From Megascapheus bottae (Eukaryota > Chordata > Mammalia > Rodentia > Geomyidae), in the NCBI GenBank assembly GCA_024803745.1, contig JANJXV010000153.1:992001-1056000 (forward strand): 64,000 nt of DNA, in the 5' to 3' direction. The position numbers and the translations under genes were made by a program. The notes under the pieces were generated by a model. The model had not been told where the DNA came from, ran no database searches, and worked only from the letters and a program-made list of their open reading frames with translations. Below, one piece after another: positions 33,654 to 48,415 of the stretch (positions within the stretch are counted from its first letter, which is position 1; every line of letters begins with the position of its first letter).

Positions 33654-33745
33654 GGTGCTATGACTCAAGAAGTAGAGAGCTAGCCTTGAGAAAACCCAAG
33701 GACCATGCTCAGGCCCTGAGACAAAGCATAGGCTTGGGAAAAGAA
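33565..33745 (+). repeat. Sense ID-like dimeric SINE
   Basis: Head ggtttgggctagcatgcaca, right monomer gtggtgctatgactcaagaa, A-rich end. Base 1 of the window falls inside the copy A counterpart. Confidence 0.8.
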
Positions 33746-33891
33746 AATGATTCTTGATTCATTCACAAAGAATTCCATAGGTTCCACACAGGATTTAGGG
33801 TAACTAAGAATATTATTGCTCAGTACATCACAACATGAACTTACCAATGGGGCTCAGGCTCCAACATCAATATGAAGATGCATTCACTCAC

Positions 33892-33981
33892 CTGTGATAT
33901 TCTTGTCAGAGGAATTTCCTATCCAGAGTTCTGCACAGTGCTCTAGCTTGTCAATTAATACAGGTTTGGGAACACAGGGCC
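33892..33981 (-). pseudogene. KRAB b-box exon with lost splice acceptor (copy B)
   Basis: The coding part is the same as at 239-328 (PKPVLIDKLEHCAELW) and the donor is intact (ATCACAG|GTGAGT). At the acceptor, copy A has TTTACAG|GTCCC where this copy reads TTTACATGGCCC, so the AG is gone and no near alternative is obvious. The exon is 90 bp, a multiple of three, with phase 1 at both ends. Skipping it would join KRAB-A to the finger exon in frame, giving a KRAB-A-only product. Confidence 0.8.
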
Positions 33982-34696
33982 ATGTAAATTAGAAACAGTA
34001 GAGAATTATTGCTTGTGCTGTGTCATCATTGTTTAAGTTCGCAGACATCCTACTCACATGTTATGTATTAAATCTTTTTTCTCATTTCTCACTGGCTCCA
34101 TGGTTGACTCTTCCCCAGCTCTGGATTCATTTTCTATGGCATAAACTTAGCTGCCTTGCTCAAGGCTAGAAAAATACCAGTTTGAGTCCCAGCTCCACTT
34201 ACATGCATAGGTCTTCATGCATGCTAGGCAAGCACTCAACAACAAAGTCAAACTCTTGACACTCCACTAACATTTTTGAGGGCTTACTTGGAGTTATAGA
34301 GTTTCGGGGCAATTTTTATGCCATTGCTGGCTTCAAATTAGAATTCTTAGATTTCTTCCTCCTGAATATTTTAAGGTTACAGGCATGAAACATTGCACCT
34401 AGTGCCAGGTTTCCATTATAAACTCACTGTTTAGTGATTTGTAGATCCTATTTCCAATAATGATATATATTCTATTCTGGATGGTTTATCCACTTACAAT
34501 TACTGTGTAAGTTTGGAATGTCATCTCCATTAGAGGAAACATAATTTAGAACTGTTGTCAAAGTATCCTGAAGGTATCCTGAAGAATGAGTACAAAATTA
34601 CCTTAGGTTTTCTTTAGAAAGTAATGATAATTCTCAGGGCCTGGAATCTTTCATTTAAATAGTATTGAAAGTTTGATAAACATTCACGTAACTTCA

Positions 34697-35435
<739 letters not shown>

Positions 35436-37637
35436 TTTTTTTTCTTTTTTTTGGCTGGGGGATTTGTAAGGCTTGAACTCTGGGCCTGGGCACTGTTCCT
35501 GAGCTCTTCAACTCAAGGCTATCACCCTACCGATGAAGCCACAGTGCCATTTCCCATATTCTAGTGGTTAACTGTAGATGAGAGTCTCATAGACTTTCTA
35601 ATGCGCAGGCTGGCTGAACCAAATCTTTAGATATCAGCCTGATATCTGAGTAGCTAGGATTACAGGTAGAAGTCACTGCACCTGGCAAGAAATTTATTTC
35701 TTGCTGTTTTATGCTACAAATTTACTGTATGTTTTACTTTTTCAAAAAGACTGAGGATGACCTTTGTTCTGTATATAATGGGAAGAGGGGTAGGGAGCTG
35801 TGAGCAGAAGAACTGAGGGGCAATACTCAGGGTAGGACAATAGCCTTAAACTAAAGAGCTCACGGCCCAAGGTCCAAGCCCCATGACTTTCCCCACTACC
35901 CCACAAAAAAAAGGGAAAAAAATTGGAGATTGGAGATGGTTTTCTAAAAAGAATATATAGAAATAGTAGTTCAAAATGTAGAAAGAAGTTCAATATTAAC
36001 AGTCATAAGAAAAATTAAAATTACAATGAAATCATTACTTTAAATATGTTAATATAAATATAGTTTTAAACAAAAAGATCCACATACACACACACACACA
36101 CACGCATACAATAAAACAACTTTCAAAGTCTATTACTGGGAAGGTAGTGAGAAGAAGTAGAACTTTGGAATAGTCCTGTAAGGAATATAAAGCAATCAAA
36201 AATTGCGTGGAGAGTGCTAAAAAAGTGCTAAATATAGAAGTACATAGAAATACGGTCCAACACTTCTATTTCTAGATTTGTACCTAATGGAAGAGAAAGC
36301 AGAGACTAGAACAAATATGTGGAGAATCCATTCACAACTATTAATAATAATCCAAAGATAGAAATATGCAAAACAATGCATTGAAAAGGAAGAACATTTT
36401 ACTATATTTTACAGATGAATCTTGATTACAGTAAACTAAAAATACAGCAGTCATAAAGGAAGAGCTAGGGTATGTTTTCCCTTCCAGAGCTTCCAAGGAT
36501 CAACAAACCCTTAGAGCCAAAAAGCACGATGGTTCCAGAGAATGGAGTAGAGAGGAACAGGAGCTGAATGTTTAATGATTATACATGGAAGATGAAAATT
36601 GCTCTAGATGGATAGAATGAAGAAAGAACTGTACCCTAAACAATGGTTATGTAGCCACACAGGATGGGACACACCTATACTCCCTGATCTTGGGAAACTC
36701 AAGAAGGATTTCTAGCCATCCTAGATGCATGGAAAGATCTATCATAAAAACTAATGTGGAGGGGCTGGGAGTTTGGCATAGTTGTACAGTGATTGTATGA
36801 AGACGAAGGTTCAATTCCGCAGTACCACATACACAGAAAAAACCAGAAGTAGTGCTGTGGCTCAAGTAGAAGATCACTAGGCTTGAGGAAAGCTGAAGGA
36901 CAGTGCTCAGACCGAGTTCCAGCCAAAGGGCTTGTTTAAAAAAAACCAGAAAGCTGAGCATGATGGGGTGGTGGCTCACTTCTATAATCCTAGCTACTCA
37001 GGAGGCTGAGATCTGAGGATCAAGGTTTAAAGCCATCCTGGCACAAAAAGACCTGAGACACTTATCTCCAATTTACCTTTAGAAAATGGGAAGTGGGGCT
37101 TGGCTCCAGGGTAAGGTGATAGCCTGGAGCTGAAGAGCTCAGGGATAGTGCCCAAGCTGAGTTCAAGATCTATGACCCACCAAAAAAAAAGAAAAAACAA
37201 AAAATAATATGGAAAAATTTGGATTCTATGAATTTTATCAGGCATATAAATGTCTTTTTTTGCTGTTGAAATAATAAATTGTATGGAAACATTTTAAAAG
37301 TTTTTACCTAGAAATGTACACCACAAATGGAATTAATAACAAACACAAAATATGCAAAAGATACAAATTATCACAATATGGGTATCCTGCTTTTGTATCT
37401 TTTCACTGACTCCTGTTCAAATGACTCACATATTGTGAATTATTTCTCCCAGTCGATATATGCCACACATGTTAGCTTGTACTGAACTTCTGGGGAAATC
37501 AAAAGCAAATACTAAGCAAATGTGTGCTAGATTTTGTCAACAGTGATATTTCAAATATAAATCCCTACTCATTGCATTATTTAATATCAATGCCGGAATC
37601 TAACTTACACTGGCAGAATCTTCAATCTTTTGAGAAT
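35436..37637. other. Copy B counterpart of 1,081-3,264: SINEs and spacer
   Basis: Antisense SINE at about 35,436-35,690, SINE fragment near 35,790-35,915, (CA)n at about 36,083-36,104, and two sense SINEs at about 36,770-37,195. A 20-odd-base difference from copy A lies at about 36,735-36,755. No gene. Confidence 0.7.
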
Positions 37638-39789
37638 CTTCAAAAGGGTGTGTAAATATTTAGGATCGTTATGTCTTCCTGGAGGAGAGATCCCTTTAGT
37701 AGTATGTAGTAACCTTCTTTGTCTTTTCTTACTATTTTTATTTTGAAGTCTATTGTATCTGATATGAGGATGGCAACTCCAGCCTGTTTATGGGGGCAGT
37801 TAGCTTGATAGAGTTTATTCCAACCTCTCACTCTCAAAAGATGATTGTTTTTGGGTAAGATGTGTCTCTTGAAGACAGCAGAACGATGGCTCTTCTTTTT
37901 GATCCAACTAGGCAGCCTATGCCATTTAATCGGAGAGTTAAGTCCATTGATATTGAGAGTTAGGATTGAGAGATATTTATTAGTTCCTACCATTTTTAAA
38001 AGCTTTTAGTAGGGCCTGTGTCTTGACAGTTCTTGTGGTCCATAGATGGTATGCTGTTTAGGTGCCATTTCTTTCCCTATGTTGCATTTATCTTGGTTTT
38101 CTATGTATAGAGCATCTTTGAGAATTCTCTGTAGTGTTGGTTTTGTTTCGACATATTGTTGCAGCTTTTCCCTGGAATGGAATGTTTTTCTTGTTCCCTC
38201 AGTTATGAATGAGAGCTTAGCTGGCTACAGTATTCTTGGTTGGTAGTTATTTGATTTAAGGGCATGACATATATGCTTCCAGTCACTTCGTGCTTGCATG
38301 GTCTCTGCTTTGAAATCTGGGGTTATTCTGATTGGTTTGCCTTTATAGGTTACTGATCCCTTTTCCCTGGCTGCCTTTAGGATCTTTTCTTTCGTTTCTA
38401 TTGATCCAGTTCGGATCACAATGTGGCAGTGGGATGTTCTATTCTGGTCAGGCCTGTTTGGGGTTCGAAAAGCTTCTCATATCTGGATGGACCTGCCCTT
38501 CTGGATATTTGGGAAATTCTCTGAGATGATTTCCTGAAGTATATTTCCAATACCATTGACCTCTTTCTCCACGCCCTCCTCAATACCAACTAGCCTTAAA
38601 TTAGGCTTCCTAATTGTATCTTGGACCTCCTGAAGCGCTCTCTCATATTTCCTAGATTTGCATTGACTCATTTTTTGTTCATACTCTATAATAACTAAAT
38701 TATCTTCAGCCCCGGAAATTCTCTCCTCTGCATTGTCTAACCTGCTATCAAAACTATCTACTTTATTTTTCATCTCCCTTGCTTCTAATTGCTCATTTTT
38801 GATGCCTTGCATCTCTTGTTTTAGACCATGTATGGATTTCTTTATCTCCTTGATTTCCTTTTGAGTGGTTAGCTCAGTAGCTTTATTTTCTTTGGACATT
38901 TGCTGGAGTTTGGTCACGTTTTTATTTGTGGATTCTATGAATTCATCCATCTTTCTTTGAAAAACCTTTATTATGGCCTCCTTTATGGCTTCTTCTTTTT
39001 CACTTATCACTTTGTTTATGCTTTCCTCTTGTTCAGCTATGTCTTCCTCTATTATCTCTTTCTTTATATTTTCACATTTTCCATTAAGGATGTTTATCAA
39101 TTGCATTTGTGTAGCACTTGGAAGACTCTCCTCTAGGTTTGCCAGTGACTGTTCCATTGTCTGTTTACATTGTGTGGGGGATGTTGTTTCTTGATTTGAA
39201 ATTTTTCTTGAGTTTCTGGTTCTGCCCCTTTGACAATGGGAGCAAGATTACTACTAACTACGATTATAGTTCTTCAGATATAACCAACCTAGACCTCTGT
39301 AGCTGGCAGACACTAGATGTTCACAAGTTTTGATTGGTATTATCACTCTTTCTTTTTGTGCACTTACAGACCAGTCTAATACAACCACTGATAAGGGATT
39401 TATACCCAAAGCAATAAGCCTCTCAATCCAATCTCTATTGTCTTTAAGTCCCTCTGAGCCTAGAGAATAATTAACCACCTACATATACAATATTGCTCAA
39501 CAGCCATCAAGTGTAGATCCGTGCAGTATAAGGGTTGAAAGACCAGCAGAGGTCCAGAGATAGAAAAAAAGAATGAGAGTGTTCAGGGGAGGTACAAGAG
39601 GATTAACGTAGGAGTGTAAGAATATTGTAGTAAAGAAGAAAAGGTATAGAATAAGGATAACTGAAATAAGTTGGTAAGTATGTAGCATATTTGAGTACAA
39701 AGTTTGGAAAGTATTAGAATAAAACTCATGTGTTGCTGCACGTCTAGCTCTTAGCCTAACCAGTGGCCTCACAGTGAACCATGGGATGG
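37638..39789 (-). mobile_element. L1 retrotransposon piece: 5'UTR, ORF1, start of ORF2 (copy B)
   Basis: Counterpart of 3,265-5,412. The ORF2 start frame is open here for 117 codons (37,640-37,993). ORF1 is open for 226 codons from an internal Met (38,477-39,157) but has lost both upstream ATG codons, has an in-frame stop after GRSIQI and another after NNYQPRIL. Confidence 0.88.
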
Positions 39790-41160
39790 ATCTGTTTTTC
39801 TTGTCTACGTTGAGGGAAAGGGGTATTTCACAAGATGCAGAAGCGAAGATTTCAGAAGCAAATGCTGTGAGTGAATTAGCTCATAAAAAGCATTTTTATT
39901 TTCTTTTATTTTCTACCAGTTTTGGGGCTTGAATTCAGGGCTTGAGCACTGTCCTCGGGTTTTCTCAAGTCTAGCCCTCTGCCACTTGAGCCACAGTGCC
40001 ACATCTAGATTTTCTATCTATGTGATACTGAGCAATCAATCCCAGATCTTCATGGATGCTAGGCAAGCACTCTACCACTATGCCAAACTCTCAACCCTGA
40101 CATAGTAAATATAAAGTCATCATCATCATATCAAAATATCCTTTCTCCTACAAAGAATGAACACTTATCTATGTGTGTAATGCTTTTTTTTAAATTTCAC
40201 TAATTCTTCTGTGTTTTTCCCTCTTGCATATTTTACACATGAAAGCAAAGCAAATCATCAATAAAAAATTGATTAGGATACAGAAACCTAATACTATCCT
40301 AGTAGATTGACGTCAAAAATATGTGCAAGATGCCCTGTGTGTTTGACCTAGTGGTAGAGTCCTTGGCTACCACGCAAAAAGACTCAGGTTTGATTCCTCA
40401 TTACCACATACATAGAAAACGCTGCAAGTGGTGCTGTGGCTCGGTGGGACAGGTAAAGCCTAAAGAAAGCCCAAGAACCATGTTCACACTCTGAGGTCAA
40501 GTCCCAAGACTAGCAAAAACAAAAAAAATTCGACAAGAGGCAAAATACAGGCAGAGAAGGCACTGTGAAGCAAATGTTTTGTAAAGGATGAGGGCAATAT
40601 TGACCCTTAAGTCTGGATCTAACCTAAGAAAGGCTCCTTGAGCCTGAGACCAGACTGGTAGTTGGGCCTAGTGGAAGATATTGGGATTGGACAAATAAGG
40701 TGTGCTGTTTATTACATCCACATGTATATTGTGAGACTGGAGGAGAGATTCAGCCTCCAGTATGTCTTTGGTGAGGTCTTCTCTGAGCAAGGATCTTTGG
40801 TCATTGGGCCCTGAAAGGTGACCCTGCCTCCCTCACAATGGAACAGAATATGGTACCCTGGTAACCAAGCCACTGTAACTAACAACCAGCTCAAGCCAGC
40901 TCACTTGGCCTGTGGCTCAGGAGGAAGAAAGGTGTTGCTGTGCTGTTGCCAAAGGTCAGGAAACTCGAGTCTCAGGCATGGAAGTTGTGGATGTCTTACT
41001 CGAAGATGTACATGCTAGATCATTGCCAAGCCACAAATCCAGTATAACAGAACTTTCTCTAAGAAGAAGGCCAGGAAAATCCAGGGCAACCAGATGAGGT
41101 ATATTTCTAAGAAGAAATGTATTTGTCCCCATCATCCTCCCCACACACTACAACTTTCTG
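39790..41160 (+). repeat. Inverted-repeat arm 1 (copy B)
   Basis: Counterpart of 5,413-6,789; reverse complement of 56,926-58,290. It carries the same two SINEs and the stray exon. Confidence 0.88.
40932..41098 (+). pseudogene. RalGDS-like first coding exon, inverted stray copy (copy B)
   Basis: Same as 6,561-6,727, including the stop after CLTRRCTC and the ATGAG|GTATAT donor, but the ATG has become GTG (reads KVLLCCCQRS). A further lesion on top of the shared one. Confidence 0.5.
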
Positions 41161-44100
41161 TTTTTTAAATTCACATATATTGATACCCATTCACATGTCT
41201 TGGTACCCATTTCCCTCCAACCCAACACCCCCCACCCGTCTTGGTTTTCCCCCCTTCCCTATCAAATTTCAAATATCCAAATACAAATAAATTCAATATA
41301 ACAGATAACAAAGTGAGATACTATACAAATATGGGATAACCAAGGGACAGCAAACGAGATGAGAGACAACATAGTACATTAAGGACAACAATCATTCATT
41401 ATGTGGCTTTTGTTTCAATATCCTGGAGGTCCTTTCATTTAGCTTCACATTATATGGCCTTATATATGGCCTTTTTCTCTATTGCAAATCTCTGCTAGTA
41501 GAGCCCAAGGTTTCTACTGATTATGAAGAATGAGGGAAACCACTGAGCCTAAGTTCCTTTGAGTCTGGCTTACTTCACTTAATATGATTTGTTCTAAGTC
41601 TTTCCATTTCCTAACAAATGGGGCGATGTCATTCTTTCTGACAGCAGCATAGAATTCCATTGTGTACAAATACCACAACTTGTTGATCCACTCATCAACT
41701 GAGGGACATCTGGGTTGGTTCCATATCTTTGCTATGGTGAATAGTGCTGCAATGAACATTGTTGTGCTAGTGGGTTAAGTATGCCCTTGTTTCTGGATTT
41801 TTGGGTAAATGCCAAGTAGTGGAATTGCTGGGTCATAGGGGAGTTCTATGTTTAGCCTTTTGAGGCACTGCCACACTGCTTTCCATAGTGGTTGAACGAG
41901 TTTGCACTCCCACCAACAGTGTAGTAATGATCCCTCCTGGCCACATCCCCTCCAGCATCTGTTGTCATTCGTTTTCCTGAACCTGGCCATTCTAACTGGA
42001 ATGAGGTGGAATCTTAGAGTTGTTTTGATTTGCATTTCTTTTATGACCAGAGATGTGGAGCATTTCTTCATGTGTCTGTAGGCCATTTTTGTTTCTTCTT
42101 CAAAGAAGACTCTCTTTAAGTCTTTGGCCCATTTTGTAATGGGATGGGTGTTACTTTGGAGGTTAGTTTTGGAGTGATTTAATTTTTAGAGTTGTTGATA
42201 TATTTAGATATGAGGCCTTTGTCCGTTTTTTGGTTGGTGAAGATCTTCTCCTACTCTGTAGGCTTCCTGATTAGTTTACTAGCTATATCCGTTGCCATAC
42301 AAAAGCTCTGCAGTTTAATGCAGTCCCACTTTTCCAGCCTTTCTCTGATTTGTTGTGATTCTTGGTCCTTATTAAGAAAGTTTCGACCTGTGCCACGGAG
42401 GCCTAGTGTATCTCCTATTCCTTCCTGTAAACTTTTTAGTGTGTCAGCTTTTACCTCCAGGTCTTTGATCCATTTGGAGTTAATTCTAGTGCAAGGTGAC
42501 ACAGAAGGATCCAAATTTAGTTTTCTGCAGGTGCTTAACCAGTTCTGCCAGCACAACTTGTTGAAGAGGCTATCTTTCTTCCATTCTATGTTTGGCCATA
42601 GGTCTGTGGTTTAATATCAGGGTCCGCAGTTCTATTCCATTGGACCTCAGGCCTGTTCTTGTGCCAGTACCAAGCTGTTTCGAGAATTATTGCTCTGTAA
42701 TAGAGTCTAAAGTTTGGAATTGAAATTCCTCCAGCGCTGTTCTTTCTGCTAAGAAGTGTTTTTGCTCTGCGGGGTCTGTTATTATTCCATATGAAATTCT
42801 GAATTGCCTCTTCTATTTCTTTAAAGAATGACATTGGGATGTTGATGGGTATTGCATTGAATTAGTAGATAGCCCTTGGCAAGATTGTCATTTTCACAAT
42901 GTTGATTCTTCCAATCCAGGAGCATGGGAGGCTTTTCCATTTCCTTAGTTCTGCTTTAATTTCTTTTTTTAGATTTTTAAAGTTTTCATCTAAACGGTCC
43001 TTTACATTCTTACTTAAGCTAATTCCTAGGTACTTCATTTTCTTTGAGGCTATTGTGAAACGAGTTTCTTTCCTGATTATTGCCACGTTCCTCTCAGTGT
43101 TGGCGTAAAGGAAGGCAGTTGATTTGTGAGGGTTGATTTTATGGCCTGCTACACTTCCCAAGCTTTTAATCAGCTCAAGGAGCTTGGGACTAGAGTCTAT
43201 AGGATTCTTTAAATACAGAATCATGTCATCTGCAAAGAGGGATAGTTTTATTTCCTCTTTCCCTACTTTGATCACCTTTATGCTTGCGTCTTGCCTTATT
43301 GCACTGCCTAAGAATTCTTGTAGTATGTTTAAAAGGAGTGTAGAGAGTGGGCATCCTTGTCTTGTTCCTGATTTTAGAGGGAATGGCTTTAGATTTTCAC
43401 CATTAAGTATTCTACTAGCAGTGGGTTTCTCATACACAGCCTTTATTACATTGAGAAATGTTCCATGGATTCCGAGTTTCTCCACATCTTTTAACATAAA
43501 GGGGTTTTGGATCTTGTCAAATGCCTTTTCCGCATCTATTGAGACAATCATGTGATTTTTGTCCTTGCTCCTGTTGATGTGTTGCATTATATTAATTGAT
43601 TTGTGTATGTTGAACCAGCTTTGCCTCCCTGTGATGAATCCAGTTTGATCATAGTGTATAATTTTTTTGATGAGTTGTTGTAGACGGTTGGCCAGTATTT
43701 TGTTGAGAAGTTTTGCATCGATGTTCATCAAAGAAATGGGTCTATAGTTCTCTTTCTTTGATGAATCTCTGTCTGGTTTGGGGATGAGGGATATACTGGC
43801 TTCACAGAATGAGTTTGGTAAAGAACCTTCATTTTCAATTTCGTTGAAGAGCTTGAGGTGTATTGGTGTGAGCTCTGCTTTAAAGACCTTATAGAATTCA
43901 GCTGTGAATCCATCTGGCCCTGGGCTCTTTTTAAGTGGAAGTTGTCTAATTTCCATTTCTATTTCAGAGCTTGAAATAGGCCTGTTGAGTTGGGTTAGCT
44001 CTTCTTGGTTCAGTGTGGGTATGTTAATATTGTCTAGGAATTCATCCATTTCTACTAGATTCTCAAATTTGTTGGCGTAAAGTTTTGAAAAATATTCCCT

Positions 44101-44808
44101 CATGATATTCTGGATCTTGGTAATTTCTGTCATGATATTACCATTTTCATCTGCGATTTTGTTTATTTCGATATGCTCTCTCCTTTTTTTGGTAAGATTT
44201 GCTAAGGGCTTGTCAATTTTGTTAATTCTTTCAAAGAACCAACTCCTTGTTTTGTTGATTCTTTCTATAGATTTTTTTTATTCCAAATCATTTAATTCTG
44301 CTTTGATTTTAATAATTTGCTTTCTCCTGATGGGTTTAGGGTTGGTTTGTTGCTCTTTTTCCAGGAGGTTAAGGTGAAACATTAACTAGTTGGTTTGCCA
44401 TATTTCCAACTTGCTGTTGTAGGCACTCAGTGCTATAAATTTTCCTCTGAGTACTGCCTTTGTTGTGTCCCTAAGGAGTTGATATTTGTGTGCTCCTTAT
44501 TGTTAAATTTCATAAACAGTTGGATATCTGTTCTGATCTCTTCGATTACCCATTGTTTTTGATTCAACAATGTGTTGTTCAGTCTCCATTAGTTACAGGG
44601 TTTTCGATCCAATTTGATGCCTTTATGGTCTGAGAGTGTGCATTAAATGATTTCAGTGTTTCTGAATCTGTCCAGGTTTGTTTTATGGCCTAAGATGTGG
44701 TCTATTTTAGAAAATGTTCCATGTGATGCTGAGGAAAACGTATATTGTGTTGCTACTGGGTGGAATATTTTGCAGATGTCTGTTAGATCTATTTGGTCTA
44801 TATAGTTG
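41161..44808 (-). mobile_element. L1 retrotransposon, most of ORF2 and 3' end (copy B)
   Basis: Longer version of 6,790-9,080. From the 5' side: endonuclease C-terminus (TLSDHKGIKLD in one frame near 44,620), linker, reverse transcriptase, Cys-rich C-terminus, and 3' end near 41,161. The 1,600 bp missing from copy A lie here. Frameshifts near 42,850, 42,580 and 42,090 break it. Confidence 0.92.
42862..44133 (-). pseudogene. L1 ORF2 reverse-transcriptase segment, 423-codon open frame
   Basis: The longest open frame in the window. RT motifs are in order: [11 protein letters not shown] near residue 71, [20 protein letters not shown] near 129, [12 protein letters not shown] near 198, [15 protein letters not shown] near 255 and the catalytic LFADDMILY near 299. 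In L1 this enzyme copies L1 RNA into DNA at the nicked target. The open frame is a segment of a broken ORF2 (the endonuclease and C-terminal parts are in other frames), so no complete protein is made. Confidence 0.9.
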
Positions 44809-44962
44809 TTAAATACAGAATCATGTCATCTGCAAAGAGGGATAGTTTTATTTCCTCCTTCTCCATTTGGATCCCCTTTATGCTTGCTTCTTGCCTTATT
44901 GCACTGCCTAGGAATTCTAGTACTATGTTAAAAAGGAGTCGAGAGAGTGGGCATCCTGAATG
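44809..44962 (-). mobile_element. Second small L1 RT fragment (direct repeat of 43,211-43,355)
   Basis: aaatacagaatcatgtcatc through aggaattctagtactatg repeats part of the RT region directly after the endonuclease part of the larger element. It is the right partner of the recombination that produced the shorter copy A element. Confidence 0.8.
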
Positions 44963-47900
44963 CTACCCCTTCCCACTTTTATGCAAAGCTTAGGCCTGTG
45001 GCATTTTACGCAGAATTCAACGCTCTGTTTTTTGCTGGTTAATTAGAGGTAAAAATCTTATGGAATTTATTGCGTGGCTGATTTTGAACTGGAATCCTCA
45101 GGTCTCAGCTTATCTTGAGTAGCTAGGATTACAGTACTTTTACAACCTGTATGCTCATACACATCGCTTCTGATCCAAACACTCATTTTCAATTTAACTA
45201 ACAAGATGTGAGGAAAGATGATTGACTGTAATTTACTAGATGGGCTTCTAGTCAGTATATATTTCCACTTCCACTCTGAAGCCAGGGAAATGTTTTTGGT
45301 ACTTGTTTCAACTATCTCCCAAAGAGGAAATAATGTGTGAGTACGTTTGCTAGTATTTCAGATAGGAGATGGACTTTGGTGTTTGGAACCTGTTGGGCAG
45401 AGTGTATCAGCTGGGCTGTGATAACAGAGATGATGTTTCAGACAGGAATATTTTCATAACAGACAGACTTAGTCCAGATCCTTGGATTTCAGGCCTTGAG
45501 TAGATTGAATTACAAGTGTGAGCTGCCATCACCACCTGGTTCATTTTGGAAACCTTAATTGCTTCTCATTTGTTCCTTTCCTTTTTTGGAAGATAGATCT
45601 AAGCTGGCTGATTGTGCATCACAATGAAGTGATTGGCCTCAGGAATTGCAAATATTTGTTTCATCAGCACGGAATGAATGAAAGTTGATCTAAACCCAAT
45701 AGTATTTTCCTTCTGATAAATAGGGAACTTACTTATATCATTTTTCCTTGCCTTTGCTTTCCCAAAGCAAACAACATGTTTCTTAAAAACTATACTTCAT
45801 GAGAATATTATAATTAGAAGCTATCTTCTGCACACTTCAGAATAGTCCTTGCATTTATAAACTTATATTACAATATTAGGTAGAAGAATGGTGACTGTTA
45901 GTTTCATAACTATTTCATATGTTTTACTCTTTAAGGCTCATTAACTCAAAAAGGTATTAAATACATTTAGATAATAGTAGATCATAGCTGCTGCTGATTT
46001 GATGTGTGTGCAGATGATACACAGATTAATTAGGATTACTCAAAAGTTTTATTCAAATTTTCAGTAGTAGACTGCTATGCTAACGGGAAGGTGATAGTAA
46101 TGATGCTGAAATTCTATGAATCAGCTATGAAGCAGAATTTCAGGGGAGAGTATTTGCTAGGGACTTAATTTCTAAGACGCATATCAAGAATATTGAACTA
46201 TAACACCAAATGATGGAGGACTCAGCGTCACATTTTGTTGTTTTATGCAAGTCTTGGGACTTGAACCCAGGGCCTGGGAACTGTCCTTAAATGTTTTTTT
46301 TTTGCTTCAGGCTAGTGTTCTACCACTTTATCCACAGCTCCTCTTCCAGATTTTTGGTAATGAACTGTAAATCAGAATATCATGCAATTTGTTTGGGCTG
46401 GATTCAAACCTGATTCTGTGTAGATAGGATTCCAAGGGTGAGCGCACAGAGCCTGGCTAGTATCATTCATCATTCAAGTCATGGGACTGCAATTCTGCAC
46501 CTGGGTCTTGTCACTGAGCTTTTCAGCTCAAGATTACTGCCCTATCCCTTGAGCCATAGGGCCACTTCTGGGTTTCTGGTGGTTAATTGGAGATAAGAGT
46601 CACATGGACTTCAGTGCCCAGGCTGACTTTGAACTGCTATCCTTGGATCCCAGCCTCTTGAGTAGCTACATTTACAAGTGTGAGCCACCATACCCAGCTA
46701 AATTATTTTTTAAGTTAATTTTTTTGTTAAGTCAATATATAGTTGGCATAGGGTTACATAAGTAATGAACACATTTCTTAAGAAAATTGTTATCCCCTCC
46801 CTCATTTTCTCTGTTTTCCTACCCTCAGCCCCCTCTCCACCCAGATTTTTCAGTTCATTTCCGTTTAGTGTCTTCCAAGTATCACTGTTCAATTGGTTCA
46901 CCCTTTTTCCTTTGTTTTTTTTTTTTTACCATTTTATTATACCCTCTCCATTCCAAATCACATAAACCTATGTACAAGACACAGGGTACCCGAATTCAAC
47001 ACAGTGACTACAGAGAATAAAACTAAAGGGAAAAAGAAGAAAATAGGTAAAAAGCAAAGAAAATGAAAGAACATCATACAGTACCTTAGAATCAACAACA
47101 CTGAAAAAACAAAACATAAAACCTTGGGCTGAAAATGAAGCTTGCCTAGCATGTATGAAACCCTGGATTCCATTCCTCAGCACCACATAAACAAAAAACT
47201 GGAAGTGCCACTGTGACTCAGCTGGTAGATTTCTAACGTTCAGCACAGAGTGTCTCCAAGTGACAAAAATCTGTCACATTTAAGTCAGGCTTCAAAACTT
47301 TGCTAGGAACCAGTTTTGTGATTTGGAAGAAAGTCCAATTTTCAAAGAATCACTAGCCAGGCGCTGGAGGGTCATAATTGTCATTCTACTAGCCAGGGAG
47401 AAGGTGAATCAAAGCCTTTGCAAGCAAAAAAACGAAAACAGAAAAAAAACTGTAAGATTCTACTCTCCACTTATCCACCCAAAAACTAAGTGGAGTTGTG
47501 GCTAAAACTGGTACAGCATTAGCCTTGAGGAAAAAGATCTAAGAGACCTTGCCCAGGTCCAAAGTTCAAGCTCCCCACCAAGAAAGAAAAAAAAGGAGTA
47601 CAGATACCTTAGTTTCAAAAGTATATCTGGATATCTTAGTAGATTTTTCTGATCTTTCCTCATTCATCTCATGGAACCACATAATCTTGATCCTGATCTG
47701 ACTAAGAGCCTGCATTGTGCTTAATAAATTCATTCCACATATTCCAGTAGAATCTGGACAGCTAACAGCCACTTACCAATGCTTTATTCTACGTTTAGGC
47801 CAGTATGTCTTCATACCATCTACACAGTCAGCTATATCACCTTTCCAGAAGTATCATTGAGTGTAGAACACTCAGAACTAAAATAATTGCATAAAGATGT

Positions 47901-48415
47901 AATAAAACCCCTTGATTCATTAAGAAAATTTCTGTACCACTTAGAGCAAGTACATTAGTGGTATTTACCTCTAGCCTCTTTTTTAAAAAAATTTATTAAC
48001 ATTGAAATTTACATCATATTTCAAATGTCATGTTTAACCAACAAGTATTCAAGAAGGGAATCGCTATACAATCACTGGCACATAGATTTTAGAATATAGT
48101 AAAAATTAAGCTGAGTCATTGTATGTCATAGATACAGATTAATCTATAATAAAACACATGTCTATAGAGTGTATAGTCTATCCTAGATTTTTATGTCTAT
48201 GTAGTTATGTTTATATCTCCAAAATTATGTCCAGAACTTTGGGTATCAACTTTTCAATCATCGCTCTACTACTGTTTGAAACTAATATCTATATATTAAG
48301 GATACCATGTACCTTTTGTTCCTTGGTCTTGACTTATCTCACTCAACAGGATTCACTCTAATTTCATCCACTATTCCAAAAATGCCATTATTATTTTTTT
48401 CTGTGCAGATCTTCT
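44963..48415. other. Copy B counterpart of 9,081-12,525
   Basis: SINE fragments near 45,035-45,150 and 45,430-45,545, antisense SINEs at about 46,246-46,700, repeat U at about 46,716-47,055, sense SINEs at about 47,123-47,250 and 47,352-47,595, then unassigned AT-rich sequence. Confidence 0.7.

Noticed and set aside
42862..44133. The 423-codon RT frame as a host gene or novel reverse transcriptase
   Set aside because: All motifs and the neighbouring endonuclease and C-terminal remains identify it as L1 ORF2.
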